64,000 nt of DNA, taken from assembly GCA_944389065.1 (NCBI GenBank), contig CALXKZ010000090.1:61902-125901 (forward strand), read 5' to 3'. Source of the DNA: an uncultured Spirochaetaceae bacterium (GTDB taxonomy: Bacteria > Spirochaetota > Spirochaetia > Sphaerochaetales > Sphaerochaetaceae). Position numbers and translations under genes: made by a program. Under the pieces are notes generated by a model, which was given only the letters and a program-made list of their open reading frames with translations, was not told the DNA's origin and ran no database searches. This document shows positions 26,058 through 33,647 of this stretch, in pieces (position 1 is the first letter of the stretch; the number at the start of each line of letters is the position of its first letter).

Positions 26058-27866
26058 ATGGATACATCCCACAAGAGGAATTTCTGCATAATAGCGCATA
26101 TCGATCATGGTAAATCAACACTGGCGGACCGCTTCATAGAGCGTGCCCGCCTTGTCACATCCCGTGGTCCCCAGCAGACCCAGATCCTGGATAACATGGA
26201 TATAGAGAGGGAAAGGGGAATAACGATAAAGAGCCAGGCGGTCACTGTTCCATACACAGCTGCCAATGGTGAGGAATACGAGCTTAATCTCGTAGATACG
26301 CCGGGGCATGTTGACTTCACATATGAGGTCTCAAGAGCGATATCATCGTGCGAAGGAGCTCTTCTTCTGATTGATGCCTCGCAGGGGGTGGAAGCCCAGA
26401 CGCTGGCCAATCTCTACCTCGCGATGGAGCATAATCTTGAGATAATACCTGTCATAAACAAGATTGATCTTCCTTCTGCCGATATCCAGTCATGCCTGCA
26501 TCAGATCGATCATGATCTGGGACTGGATCCAGATACCGCATGCTATGTATCGGCGAAGACGGGAGAAGGTGTCGATACGCTTTATGAGGCCATCGTCAAT
26601 CTGATTCCACCGCCGGATGGAGATAAGAATGATAAGCTCAAAGCCCTGATCTTCGATTCCCACTATGATCCATATCGCGGTGTCATTGTCCATTGCAGGG
26701 TATTCTCCGGAACTATGAGAAGCGGGGATGAGATCAGGCTTATGCATTCCGGAGCGGAGTACAAGGTTGAGGATACAGGGATATTCCAGCTGCAGCTTGT
26801 GTCCAAAGGGGCTCTTGAAGCAGGCGATGTCGGATATTTCATTGCAGGTATAAAGACAATCTCCGATATCCGCGTAGGAGATACTGTCACGCTTAAGCAG
26901 AATCCAGCGGATGAGCCTATGGCTGGCTTCAAGGAAGTGAAGCCTGTAGTCTTCTCATCAATCTACCCAGTGGATTCAAATGACTACGAGGAGCTGGAGG
27001 AGGCAATCGGAAGGCTCAAGCTCAATGATGCTTCCCTTGTTTATGAGAAGGATAATTCCGCAGCCCTCGGTTTCGGTTTCCGCTGTGGTTTTCTAGGTAT
27101 GCTTCACCTCGAAGTCATACAGGAGAGGATTGAGAGGGAATTCGATCTCTCGATAGTCTTCACTTCTCCTTCTGTCAGGTATATTGTCCATATGCGCAAT
27201 GGAGAAACACTGGAGATTGACAATCCTCTTGAGTATCCGGAGCCAATGCGCATCGAATCAACTGAAGAGCCTTATATCCAGGCGAATATAATCACTCCGA
27301 CAGAGTATGTCGGTCCTATAATCACTCTCTGCCTTGAGAAACGCGGAGTCCAGACCGGCATGAACTATCTTGATGAAAAGAGAGTTGAGCTTATCTACGA
27401 GATGCCTCTTGCTGAGGTTCTGTTCGATTTCTACGATAGGCTGAAGTCCATATCACGCGGCTATGCTTCCTTTGATTACAATGTCATTGGATATAAGCCC
27501 ACAGAGCTCGTAAGAATGGATATACTTGTAAATGGAGACAGCGTTGATGCCCTTTCACAGCTTGTTTTCAAAGGCAATGCACAGCAGCGCGGGCGTGTTG
27601 TCTGCGAGAGACTGAAGAAGGAGATTCCCAGACAGCAGTTCAAGATCGCTATCCAGGCTGCTATCGGAGGTCAGATCATATCCAGGGAGACTGTCTCTGC
27701 ATACAGAAAGGATGTCACGGCCAAGTGCTATGGAGGTGATATCTCCAGAAAGAGAAAGCTTCTTGAGAAGCAGAAGGAGGGAAAGAAGCGCATGAAGATG
27801 GTCGGTAACGTCGAGATACCGCAGAGTGCGTTTCTTGCTGTTCTCAAGACGGAGGAGGATGACTGA
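26058..27866 (+). CDS. lepA: elongation factor 4 (LepA)
   Basis: 602 residues of the translational GTPase family: AHIDHGKSTLADR, G2 RGITIKSQAV, G3 DTPGHVDF, G4 NKIDLPSAD, and the LepA-specific C-terminal domain ending RKRKLLEKQKEGKKRMK. It back-translocates ribosomes. It follows ftsH by 3 nt and its stop overlaps the galM ATG as TGATG. Confidence 0.97.
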   Translation: MDTSHKRNFCIIAHIDHGKSTLADRFIERARLVTSRGPQQTQILDNMDIERERGITIKSQAVTVPYTAANGEEYELNLVDTPGHVDFTYEVSRAISSCEGALLLIDASQGVEAQTLANLYLAMEHNLEIIPVINKIDLPSADIQSCLHQIDHDLGLDPDTACYVSAKTGEGVDTLYEAIVNLIPPPDGDKNDKLKALIFDSHYDPYRGVIVHCRVFSGTMRSGDEIRLMHSGAEYKVEDTGIFQLQLVSKGALEAGDVGYFIAGIKTISDIRVGDTVTLKQNPADEPMAGFKEVKPVVFSSIYPVDSNDYEELEEAIGRLKLNDASLVYEKDNSAALGFGFRCGFLGMLHLEVIQERIEREFDLSIVFTSPSVRYIVHMRNGETLEIDNPLEYPEPMRIESTEEPYIQANIITPTEYVGPIITLCLEKRGVQTGMNYLDEKRVELIYEMPLAEVLFDFYDRLKSISRGYASFDYNVIGYKPTELVRMDILVNGDSVDALSQLVFKGNAQQRGRVVCERLKKEIPRQQFKIAIQAAIGGQIISRETVSAYRKDVTAKCYGGDISRKRKLLEKQKEGKKRMKMVGNVEIPQSAFLAVLKTEEDD

Positions 27867-28813
27867 TGGAAAGAACTGTGTTCGGACAGACTTCCGATGG
27901 AAGGGATGTGGAGAGAATAGAGCTAAGAAGCGGCAGATACCATTTTTCCGTACTTACCTATGGAGCCACGCTGTACAGCTTCGGCTATGATGATGTGAAT
28001 ATCGTGCTCAATCATGCTACCGTCCATGATTATGAGACCATGGGCGGATTCCTTGGAGCAGTTGTCGGCCCATATGCAAACAGAATCGCGAAGGCTGAGT
28101 TTGAAATGGATGGATCTGTATATCATCTGGAAGCCAACAATGGCAGGAATAATCTCCATTCCGGTTCTGCATGCTTCGGGAAGATGTGCTGGTCTGTTGA
28201 AGGGATCGGTGGAAGCTCTGTTACCCTTGGTCTCAGTACCAGAGATGGTCTTGGAGGGTTCCCGGGAGATCATGAGATAATGATCACATACTCTCTGACA
28301 GCAGATGGAACACTTACCTTAAGCTATTCCATGACTTCTACGAAAAAGTGTCCTGCAGCTCTTACAAACCATGCATATTTCAATCTCAACGGAGGAGAAG
28401 GAACTGTTTCAGATCATATTCTGACAGTGCCTGCTGAGAAATTCGTAGATGTTGATGAAGAGCTCATTCCTGTAGCTGTCAGAAGCGTTGAAGGTACGGA
28501 TTTCGATTTCCGGAAACCGATGCGCGTTGGTGCAAGGCGCGGCGGAGCCTATGATAACAGCTTCTGTCTGGAAAAGGATTCTGTCCTCAGGGCAGAGGGC
28601 AGCAAGGCCATACTCGAGATGAGGACCTCAGAGCCTGCTGTGCAGATCTATACAGGTACAGGCCTGAGTGGTGACCATGTGCCGCTTGCTGGCATCTGCT
28701 TCGAATCCGGGCGCTATCCTGACAGCCCCAACCATCCGGAGTATCCTCGGGTATTCACAGAGCCTGGGAAGACTCTGACGACAGCGACATCGTATACATT
28801 GAAGGTAAAATGA
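27866..28813 (+). CDS. galM: aldose 1-epimerase (mutarotase)
   Basis: 315 residues with GalM motifs: YGATLYSF, VVGPYANRIAKAEF, NGRNNLHSG, catalytic His in TNHAYFNLNG, and catalytic Glu in GICFESGRYPDSPNHP. It interconverts alpha and beta anomers of glucose or galactose. It is translationally coupled to lepA and followed 2 nt later by udk. No other galactose genes are in the window. Confidence 0.92.
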   Translation: MERTVFGQTSDGRDVERIELRSGRYHFSVLTYGATLYSFGYDDVNIVLNHATVHDYETMGGFLGAVVGPYANRIAKAEFEMDGSVYHLEANNGRNNLHSGSACFGKMCWSVEGIGGSSVTLGLSTRDGLGGFPGDHEIMITYSLTADGTLTLSYSMTSTKKCPAALTNHAYFNLNGGEGTVSDHILTVPAEKFVDVDEELIPVAVRSVEGTDFDFRKPMRVGARRGGAYDNSFCLEKDSVLRAEGSKAILEMRTSEPAVQIYTGTGLSGDHVPLAGICFESGRYPDSPNHPEYPRVFTEPGKTLTTATSYTLKVK

Positions 28814-28814
28814 T

Positions 28815-29426
28815 ATGGAAAGCGTCCGCATAATAGGAGTCACTGGCGGATCAGGATCTGGCAAAAGCACCGTCGTAAGACGGATAAAGGAGGCGGTCGA
28901 CGCCTCCGTGCTTATCTGCCAGGATAATTACTATAAAAGCGCTCCATTCATCAGCAATGATAATATAACGGATTATAATTTCGACCATCCTGATGCTTTT
29001 GATATGGATCTCATGGTAGAGAACCTTGCTGATCTGAAGAATGGCAGACCGATAATGATGCCCCAGTATGACTTTGTCCATCACAGACGGAAGGATGAGA
29101 TGGTAAGGGTGGAGCCAGCGAAGCTTATAATCATAGATGGGCTGATGATCTTCTATGACAGACGTATCCGCGACCTTCTGGACCTGAAGCTTTTTGTTGA
29201 TACTCCGCCTGATATCCGTTTCATACGAAGGCTTCAGAGGGATATAACCGAACGTGGCAGGACTGTTGAAAGCGTCATCAAGCAGTATACGGATGTTGTG
29301 CGTCCCGGTCATTTCAGCTTTATAGAGCCGACTAAGGAGTATGCTGATCTGATAATCCCAGAGGGAGGATACAATGAGAACGCCATGCAGGTTATCTCGG
29401 CATTCGTGAAGACTATCTGCTCCTGA
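28815..29426 (+). CDS. udk: uridine kinase
   Basis: 203 residues with GVTGGSGSGKSTVVRRI (Walker A), DNYYKSA, NFDHPDAFD, IIDGLMIF and an RDITERGRT lid. It phosphorylates uridine and cytidine for pyrimidine salvage. The family reads EGIL where this has DGLM, a minor change. Its last 14 bp overlap the end of the convergent yidD gene. Confidence 0.92.
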   Translation: MESVRIIGVTGGSGSGKSTVVRRIKEAVDASVLICQDNYYKSAPFISNDNITDYNFDHPDAFDMDLMVENLADLKNGRPIMMPQYDFVHHRRKDEMVRVEPAKLIIIDGLMIFYDRRIRDLLDLKLFVDTPPDIRFIRRLQRDITERGRTVESVIKQYTDVVRPGHFSFIEPTKEYADLIIPEGGYNENAMQVISAFVKTICS

Positions 29427-29691
29427 TTCTGTAGGCCTTCCAGTCTGAGCGTATTCTTTCCCATGACCATTCATCGGGAACTGGATCCGGGCCTCCAAGA
29501 AAGCTCTTGCGGCATCTGCATAGCCTTGCAAGCCCCATTATCGTGCCCTTGATGATCCCGTGCTTCTTCACGCTCTGCATCATGTATATTGAACAGGATG
29601 GGGTATAGCGGCAGCAAGGGCCGATGAACGGACTTAGAAGAAGCTTGTACATATAGACAGGAATGAGATATAGCTCCCTGAGAATCTTCAT
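29413..29691 (-). CDS. yidD: membrane protein insertion efficiency factor YidD
   Basis: About 92 residues with the YidD core: YKLLLSPFIGPCCRYTPSCSIYM and a following HGIIKGTIMGLARLCRC. The amphipathic protein helps YidC-dependent insertion. The start at MKILRELY is preferred to an upstream ATG because it matches homologues and sits 7 nt after a good promoter; there is no ribosome site. Confidence 0.92.
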   Translation of the reverse strand: MKILRELYLIPVYMYKLLLSPFIGPCCRYTPSCSIYMMQSVKKHGIIKGTIMGLARLCRCRKSFLGGPDPVPDEWSWERIRSDWKAYRIRSR

Positions 29692-29698
29692 GATATGA

Positions 29699-29727
29699 AA
29701 GATAGCAACGACAGCGATGGCTATCAA
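29699..29727 (-). promoter_or_regulatory. yidD promoter, leaderless spacing
   Basis: On the minus strand TTGATA, 17 bp, TATCTT, with TG-C before the -10. The -10 ends 7 nt before the ATG, so transcription should begin at the start codon. Confidence 0.8.
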
Positions 29728-29783
29728 GAGGCTAAGTACTTGACGCGATAAGCTTTTATGTCATATGTTCAAGGGGCAGAATG

Positions 29784-29812
29784 TTGACGCTGTATATCTG
29801 TTCTGCTAGAAT
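29784..29812 (+). promoter_or_regulatory. promoter of rpmF–acpP–rnc
   Basis: TTGACG, 17 bp, TAGAAT with TG-C before it. The leader is about 33 nt and contains an AGAGGT ribosome site, a conventional arrangement. Confidence 0.85.
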
Positions 29813-29852
29813 CCTTTAGTTAGGGTGAATAAATTCTAAAGAGGTAAGAGAA

Positions 29853-30038
29853 ATGGCAACTCCTAAGTATAAAACATCCAAGTCAAAGGCTGCTATGAGA
29901 AAGCATGCCAATATGAAGCTTTCAGCACCGAATCTGTCCGAGTGCCAGACATGCGGAAACCTGATTCCTTCTCATCGCGTATGCCCGAAGTGTGGCTACT
30001 ATGCCGGTAAGCCGGTTATCGTAAAGGACGAGGAGTAA
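29853..30038 (+). CDS. rpmF: 50S ribosomal protein L32
   Basis: 61 residues typical of L32: ATPKYKTSKSKAAMRKHANM followed by a four-Cys zinc ribbon CQTCG ... CPKCGYY. It heads the rpmF–acpP–rnc operon, an arrangement also found in Borrelia. Confidence 0.97.
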   Translation: MATPKYKTSKSKAAMRKHANMKLSAPNLSECQTCGNLIPSHRVCPKCGYYAGKPVIVKDEE

Positions 30039-30041
30039 GAG

Positions 30042-30284
30042 ATGACAGAGAACGAAGTATTCGAGAAAGTGAAGTCGCTTGTTGTTGAGAAGCTCAATGT
30101 CGACCCGGCAAAGGTCACAATGGACGCTAATTTCCGCAAGGATTTCGGAGCAGACAGCCTCGATACCTATGAGCTGGTATATGCTATCGAGGAGGAGACA
30201 GGAATCACGATCTCCGACGATATGGCCAACGAGTTCGAGACAGTCGGCGATGCTGTACGCTATCTTGCAAAGGAACTTCAGTAA
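30042..30284 (+). CDS. acpP: acyl carrier protein
   Basis: 80 residues, acidic and helical, with the phosphopantetheine Ser in GADSLDTYEL (near residue 39). It carries acyl chains in fatty-acid and phospholipid synthesis. The ATG lies 3 nt after the L32 stop with AGGAG upstream. The usual DSLD-x-VE reads DSLDTYE, a mild variant. Confidence 0.96.
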   Translation: MTENEVFEKVKSLVVEKLNVDPAKVTMDANFRKDFGADSLDTYELVYAIEEETGITISDDMANEFETVGDAVRYLAKELQ

Positions 30285-31028
30285 TTGAACTCCTATCTTG
30301 CTAAAGCTCCCTCGCTTTCAGAGAAGCGGAAAAGGGAGCTTTTATCATTCTTATCAGATAATGATCTTGAGTTCTCGGATCTCAGGCTCCTGAATCTCGC
30401 ATTCACGCATACTTCATATGCGAATGAGATGCGTGGTACGACAGATAGCAATGAACGCCTTGAGTTTCTTGGAGACAGTGTTCTCGGAGTGATAACCGCA
30501 GAGTATCTTTTCAGATCCTTTGCCCTCTTCCAGGAAGGTGACTGTTCGAAGATAAAGGCGATTGTCGTTTCTGAGCAGAGCCTGTCGGAAGTCGCTCTTT
30601 CCATCCATCTCGACAAGTACATACTTGTAGGGAAGGGTGAGAAGAGCCAGGGTGGTAATCTTAAGAAGGCGATACTTGCTGATGCTACAGAGGCTGTTAT
30701 AGCTGCACTGTATCTCGATCAGGGCTTTGAAAGCGCAAAGAAGTTCGTCCTCTCCTTCATACCGGGACAGGTCGAGAAGGTTCTTTCTGACCGGATATCC
30801 TACAAAGACTATAAAACAGAGCTGCAGGAATTCCTCCAGAAAAGACGTGGCAAGGTTCCGCGCTATTTCCTGGTATCGCAGACTGGCCCGGATCATGATC
30901 AGGTGTTCTCTGTTTCCGTAGAGCTCGGCACAAAGGTATTCGGCCCAGCTGAAGGCAAGAACAAGAAAAGCGCTGAACAGGCCGCTGCCAAGCTTGCGCT
31001 TATTGCTCTCGGGATTGAAAAAGGCTGA
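30285..31028 (+). CDS. rnc: ribonuclease III
   Basis: 247 residues: an RNase III domain with NERLEFLGDSVLGVI and DATEAVIAALYLD, holding the catalytic acidic residues, then a C-terminal dsRNA-binding domain (YKTELQEFLQKRRGKVPRY to SAEQAAAKLALI). The start is TTG directly after the acpP stop, with AAGGAA upstream. It processes rRNA and structured mRNAs. Its last 29 bp overlap the end of the convergent cca gene, so the overlapping 3' transcripts could themselves be substrates. Confidence 0.95.
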   Translation: MNSYLAKAPSLSEKRKRELLSFLSDNDLEFSDLRLLNLAFTHTSYANEMRGTTDSNERLEFLGDSVLGVITAEYLFRSFALFQEGDCSKIKAIVVSEQSLSEVALSIHLDKYILVGKGEKSQGGNLKKAILADATEAVIAALYLDQGFESAKKFVLSFIPGQVEKVLSDRISYKDYKTELQEFLQKRRGKVPRYFLVSQTGPDHDQVFSVSVELGTKVFGPAEGKNKKSAEQAAAKLALIALGIEKG

Positions 31029-32355
31029 TGGCACGCTTTTCCAGATAGTCTTTATTGTTAAGTGAAGGATCCTCGATGACTTCATCGAGAAGCTCTGCGA
31101 GGATCTTCCCTATTTCCGGCCCCGGTTTGATCCCAAGCCCTATCAATTCTGTACCGTTTATTTCCAGATCCTTTATTGACAGGGCATTCTCTTTATCCAG
31201 CTCGTCGTTTATCCTGTCAGCGAATGCATAGAGATTCGAAATGTCAGGCGCATGTCCAAGAGTTGCATTCATATCAGCGATCCGCAGCTCGAAAAGAGGA
31301 TCAATGTTCTCGATTCCTACGCGTTTTATGAATCTTCTTACAGCGCTTCCGCTCCAGTCAGGGGTGTAGGAGAACATATGGTTCTTCACAAGATGGACAA
31401 CGTTTTCCCGTTCTTCATTCGATGTCTTAAGGCGGCGGAATATGGAATCAACCATCGCCGCGGATGCTTCCTCGTGGCCGTAGAATGTCCACATCCTGTC
31501 CTTGCCCGGGGCTCTGACAGCGGTCTTTCCGATATCATGGAAAAGGGAAGCAAGGCGCACTGTCATCGGATAGCCATGGTTGGAAGCCCATTCAAGCGCA
31601 AGTACAAGATGATCATAGAGAGTCTCCGAATGAAGACCCCCCTGCTCAAAACCATATGTGGCAGCAAGCTCTGGCAGTATTGCTTCCATAAGCCCTGTGA
31701 TCCTCATCGCTTCCAGCCCCATTCTCGGCCAGTCCGATCCGATAAGCCTGAAAAGCTCCTCCTTTATCCTTTCCGCCGATACATTCCTGATGGTCCCAGA
31801 GAGCTTTCCCATTGCTTTCATTGTTTCCTTCTCTATGGAGAAGCCCAGCTGGGCTGAGAAACGGCAGCCCCGCATCATTCTAAGGGCATCTTCCTCAAAT
31901 CTCCTTTCCGGATCTCCGATTGCCCTGATTATCTTCTTTCTGAGATCATGCATGCCGCCATGCATGTCTATTATCTTACCGGCCGGAAGCTCTGCTGCAA
32001 AGGCATTGATCGTGAAATCGCGGCGGCTGAGATCTTCTTCAAGGTTATTGACGAATTCCACTGATTCAGGATGGCGGGAATCATTGTAATCACCATCAAT
32101 GCGGAATGTCGTGATCTCATAGTGCTTTCTATGGAATATGACGGTGACTGTACCATGCTTTATGCCTGTATCGATGGTCTTTCTGAACATCCTCTTGATA
32201 TCATCGGGCTTTGCATCTGTTGTGAAGTCATAGTCATTGTTATCCTTGCCGAGGATATAATCCCTTACAGCTCCTCCTACAAGGTAAAGCGTGAATCCGT
32301 TTTCACGGAAAATAGATGAAAGCTCTATGATATTTTCTGGAATCGTCATCCGCAT
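31000..32355 (-). CDS. cca: CCA tRNA nucleotidyltransferase with HD domain
   Basis: About 451 residues: the class II nucleotidyltransferase head YLVGGAVRDYILGKDNNDYDF with the metal Asp pair, then RRDFTINAFA and the RNA-binding neck GDPERRFEEDALRMMRGCRF, plus an HD motif FHDIGK in the C-terminal half. The tRNA genes here lack CCA, so this enzyme is needed for tRNA maturation. The start is chosen because a promoter lies just upstream; no ribosome site is visible. An ATG two codons later (32349) is possible. Confidence 0.92.
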   Translation of the reverse strand: MRMTIPENIIELSSIFRENGFTLYLVGGAVRDYILGKDNNDYDFTTDAKPDDIKRMFRKTIDTGIKHGTVTVIFHRKHYEITTFRIDGDYNDSRHPESVEFVNNLEEDLSRRDFTINAFAAELPAGKIIDMHGGMHDLRKKIIRAIGDPERRFEEDALRMMRGCRFSAQLGFSIEKETMKAMGKLSGTIRNVSAERIKEELFRLIGSDWPRMGLEAMRITGLMEAILPELAATYGFEQGGLHSETLYDHLVLALEWASNHGYPMTVRLASLFHDIGKTAVRAPGKDRMWTFYGHEEASAAMVDSIFRRLKTSNEERENVVHLVKNHMFSYTPDWSGSAVRRFIKRVGIENIDPLFELRIADMNATLGHAPDISNLYAFADRINDELDKENALSIKDLEINGTELIGLGIKPGPEIGKILAELLDEVIEDPSLNNKDYLEKRAISLFQSREQ

Positions 32356-32362
32356 ATAACAG

Positions 32363-32391
32363 AGGATAGCAGAATCCATTCTGTTTGACAG
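32363..32391 (-). promoter_or_regulatory. cca promoter, leaderless spacing
   Basis: On the minus strand CTGTCA, 17 bp, TATCCT with TG-C before it. The -10 ends 7 nt before the chosen ATG. Confidence 0.65.
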
Positions 32392-32416
32392 CCTTGTGTA
32401 AGCTTCTTGCAATTTT

Positions 32417-32454
32417 GTTGCTAACAAAAATGTTAGTAACATTATTGCATGCAA
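32417..32454. repeat. two adjacent palindromes in the gap between the nitrilase gene and cca
   Basis: GTTGCTAACA/TGTTAGTAAC is a 10-bp inverted repeat with one mismatch around an AAAA centre (32417–32440). Four bases later TTGCATGCAA (32445–32454) is a perfect palindrome. They lie upstream of the cca promoter in a 200-bp gap. No T-tract suggests a terminator, so a regulator binding site is the likeliest role. I see no gene in this gap. Confidence 0.5.
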
Positions 32455-32555
32455 GTGGCAGATTACATGGATTCCGGATAGGCTGGCACTCAGGCCTGAT
32501 AAACAGGAATGCAAGCCATTTAATGTATTATCCGCAATCTATTGTTATGAAGAGA

Positions 32556-33431
32556 TCATGTCCTATAATCACTGCGGATAAAAGGCTCTCGTATTTCAGT
32601 ATCTGTGAGGAGTGTGTATTTGGCAGGATGGCGATATGCATTGCCATGGACCTCACGTTTTCTGTAGTCCCTAAGCATATCCATATCTATATCAGCAATG
32701 CAGATGCCTTCGTTTCCGTCAGCTTCGAGAACACACATATCACGGGAATCCAGTATACCCGGAAGATATGCAATGCCATCGAAAAGAGAGGATCGGCCAT
32801 TGCAGCCATGTACGTTTTCAGGATAATTGCACGTTGCTATGGCAACCATGTTCTCATAAGCTCTTCCCCTGAGCTGCGATAGCCTGTTTATTTCCATTGG
32901 GCATGCATTTGGAACGAGAATCACTTCAGCACCTTTCAGCATCAGTATCCTTGCGCTTTCTGGGAATTCCCTGTCATAGCAGATCATCGCACCGATCTTG
33001 ACGTTTCCGGATTCTGTATCAAGATCTGAAACATGGAAATCGCAGCCGGGCTCAAGATTGTGCTCTTCTCCGAAATCGCAAGTGTGTACTTTTGAATAAT
33101 GAAGTCTTTTATTGCCATGTCTATCGAAGAGAATCATGCTATTCCTGGGATTGTCTTTTCCCTTCTCAAGGAATGTGATTGCAATAGCTATCCCAAGCTC
33201 TGCGGAAAGCTTACGGAATGATTCTATGAAGGCACTATCATCTGCAAGAGCATCTTTCTTCAATTCGGCAGGCAATCGTGAGTGTATATCATAGCCATTG
33301 CTCCACATTTCAGGGAACAATGCGATATCAGCAGAAAGCTCTTTTGCTTTTCTGCACATTGCGAGTCCTTTTCTGCGATTTCCATCAGAATTTGCCGTAG
33401 GAGCAATCTGAAGGAATGCGATTCTTAGCAT
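32556..33431 (-). CDS. carbon-nitrogen hydrolase (nitrilase superfamily)
   Basis: 291 residues with the Glu-Lys-Cys triad: Glu in IALFPEMWSNGY, Lys in YSKVHTCDFGEE and Cys in GAMICYDREFPES. The superfamily hydrolyses amides or nitriles, for example N-carbamoyl compounds or omega-amides; the C-terminal RGRAYENMVAIATCNYPE fits branch members acting on small amides. Substrate unknown. The start at MLRIAFLQ is where homologues begin; a TACACT element ends 6 nt upstream and there is no ribosome site. Confidence 0.9.
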   Translation of the reverse strand: MLRIAFLQIAPTANSDGNRRKGLAMCRKAKELSADIALFPEMWSNGYDIHSRLPAELKKDALADDSAFIESFRKLSAELGIAIAITFLEKGKDNPRNSMILFDRHGNKRLHYSKVHTCDFGEEHNLEPGCDFHVSDLDTESGNVKIGAMICYDREFPESARILMLKGAEVILVPNACPMEINRLSQLRGRAYENMVAIATCNYPENVHGCNGRSSLFDGIAYLPGILDSRDMCVLEADGNEGICIADIDMDMLRDYRKREVHGNAYRHPAKYTLLTDTEIREPFIRSDYRT

Positions 33432-33437
33432 AGGTAT

Positions 33438-33466
33438 AGTGTATCTTTCATTGAGCATATCATCCA
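33438..33466 (-). promoter_or_regulatory. nitrilase-gene promoter, leaderless spacing
   Basis: On the minus strand TGGATG, 17 bp, TACACT; the -10 ends 6 nt before the ATG. Confidence 0.45.
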
Positions 33467-33596
33467 TGAGATAATCAGAGAAAAGCAATGCTTCCTCCTA
33501 TTCTGCATCTTTCTGGCCGGCAGATTGTTCCACAGCCTTGTTCATGGAGATCCTCATTGATGAATGGATGCAGCTTCCGGTATTCTATATTCCGTC

Positions 33597-33626
33597 TTGA
33601 ATGGAGAGCGTCCTTTTCGGTATATT
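33597..33626 (+). promoter_or_regulatory. ileS operon promoter
   Basis: TTGAAT, 18 bp, TATATT. A leader of about 15 nt carries TAGGAG 9 nt before the ATG, the conventional arrangement. Confidence 0.7.
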
Positions 33627-33647
33627 ATCGGGGTAGGAGTTTTCAAG

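Noticed and set aside
24879..26108. A 409-codon open frame antisense to ftsH
   Set aside because: It lies wholly opposite a highly conserved gene, has no ribosome site, and its protein is Cys/His/Ile-rich without domain logic. It is a by-product of codon bias.
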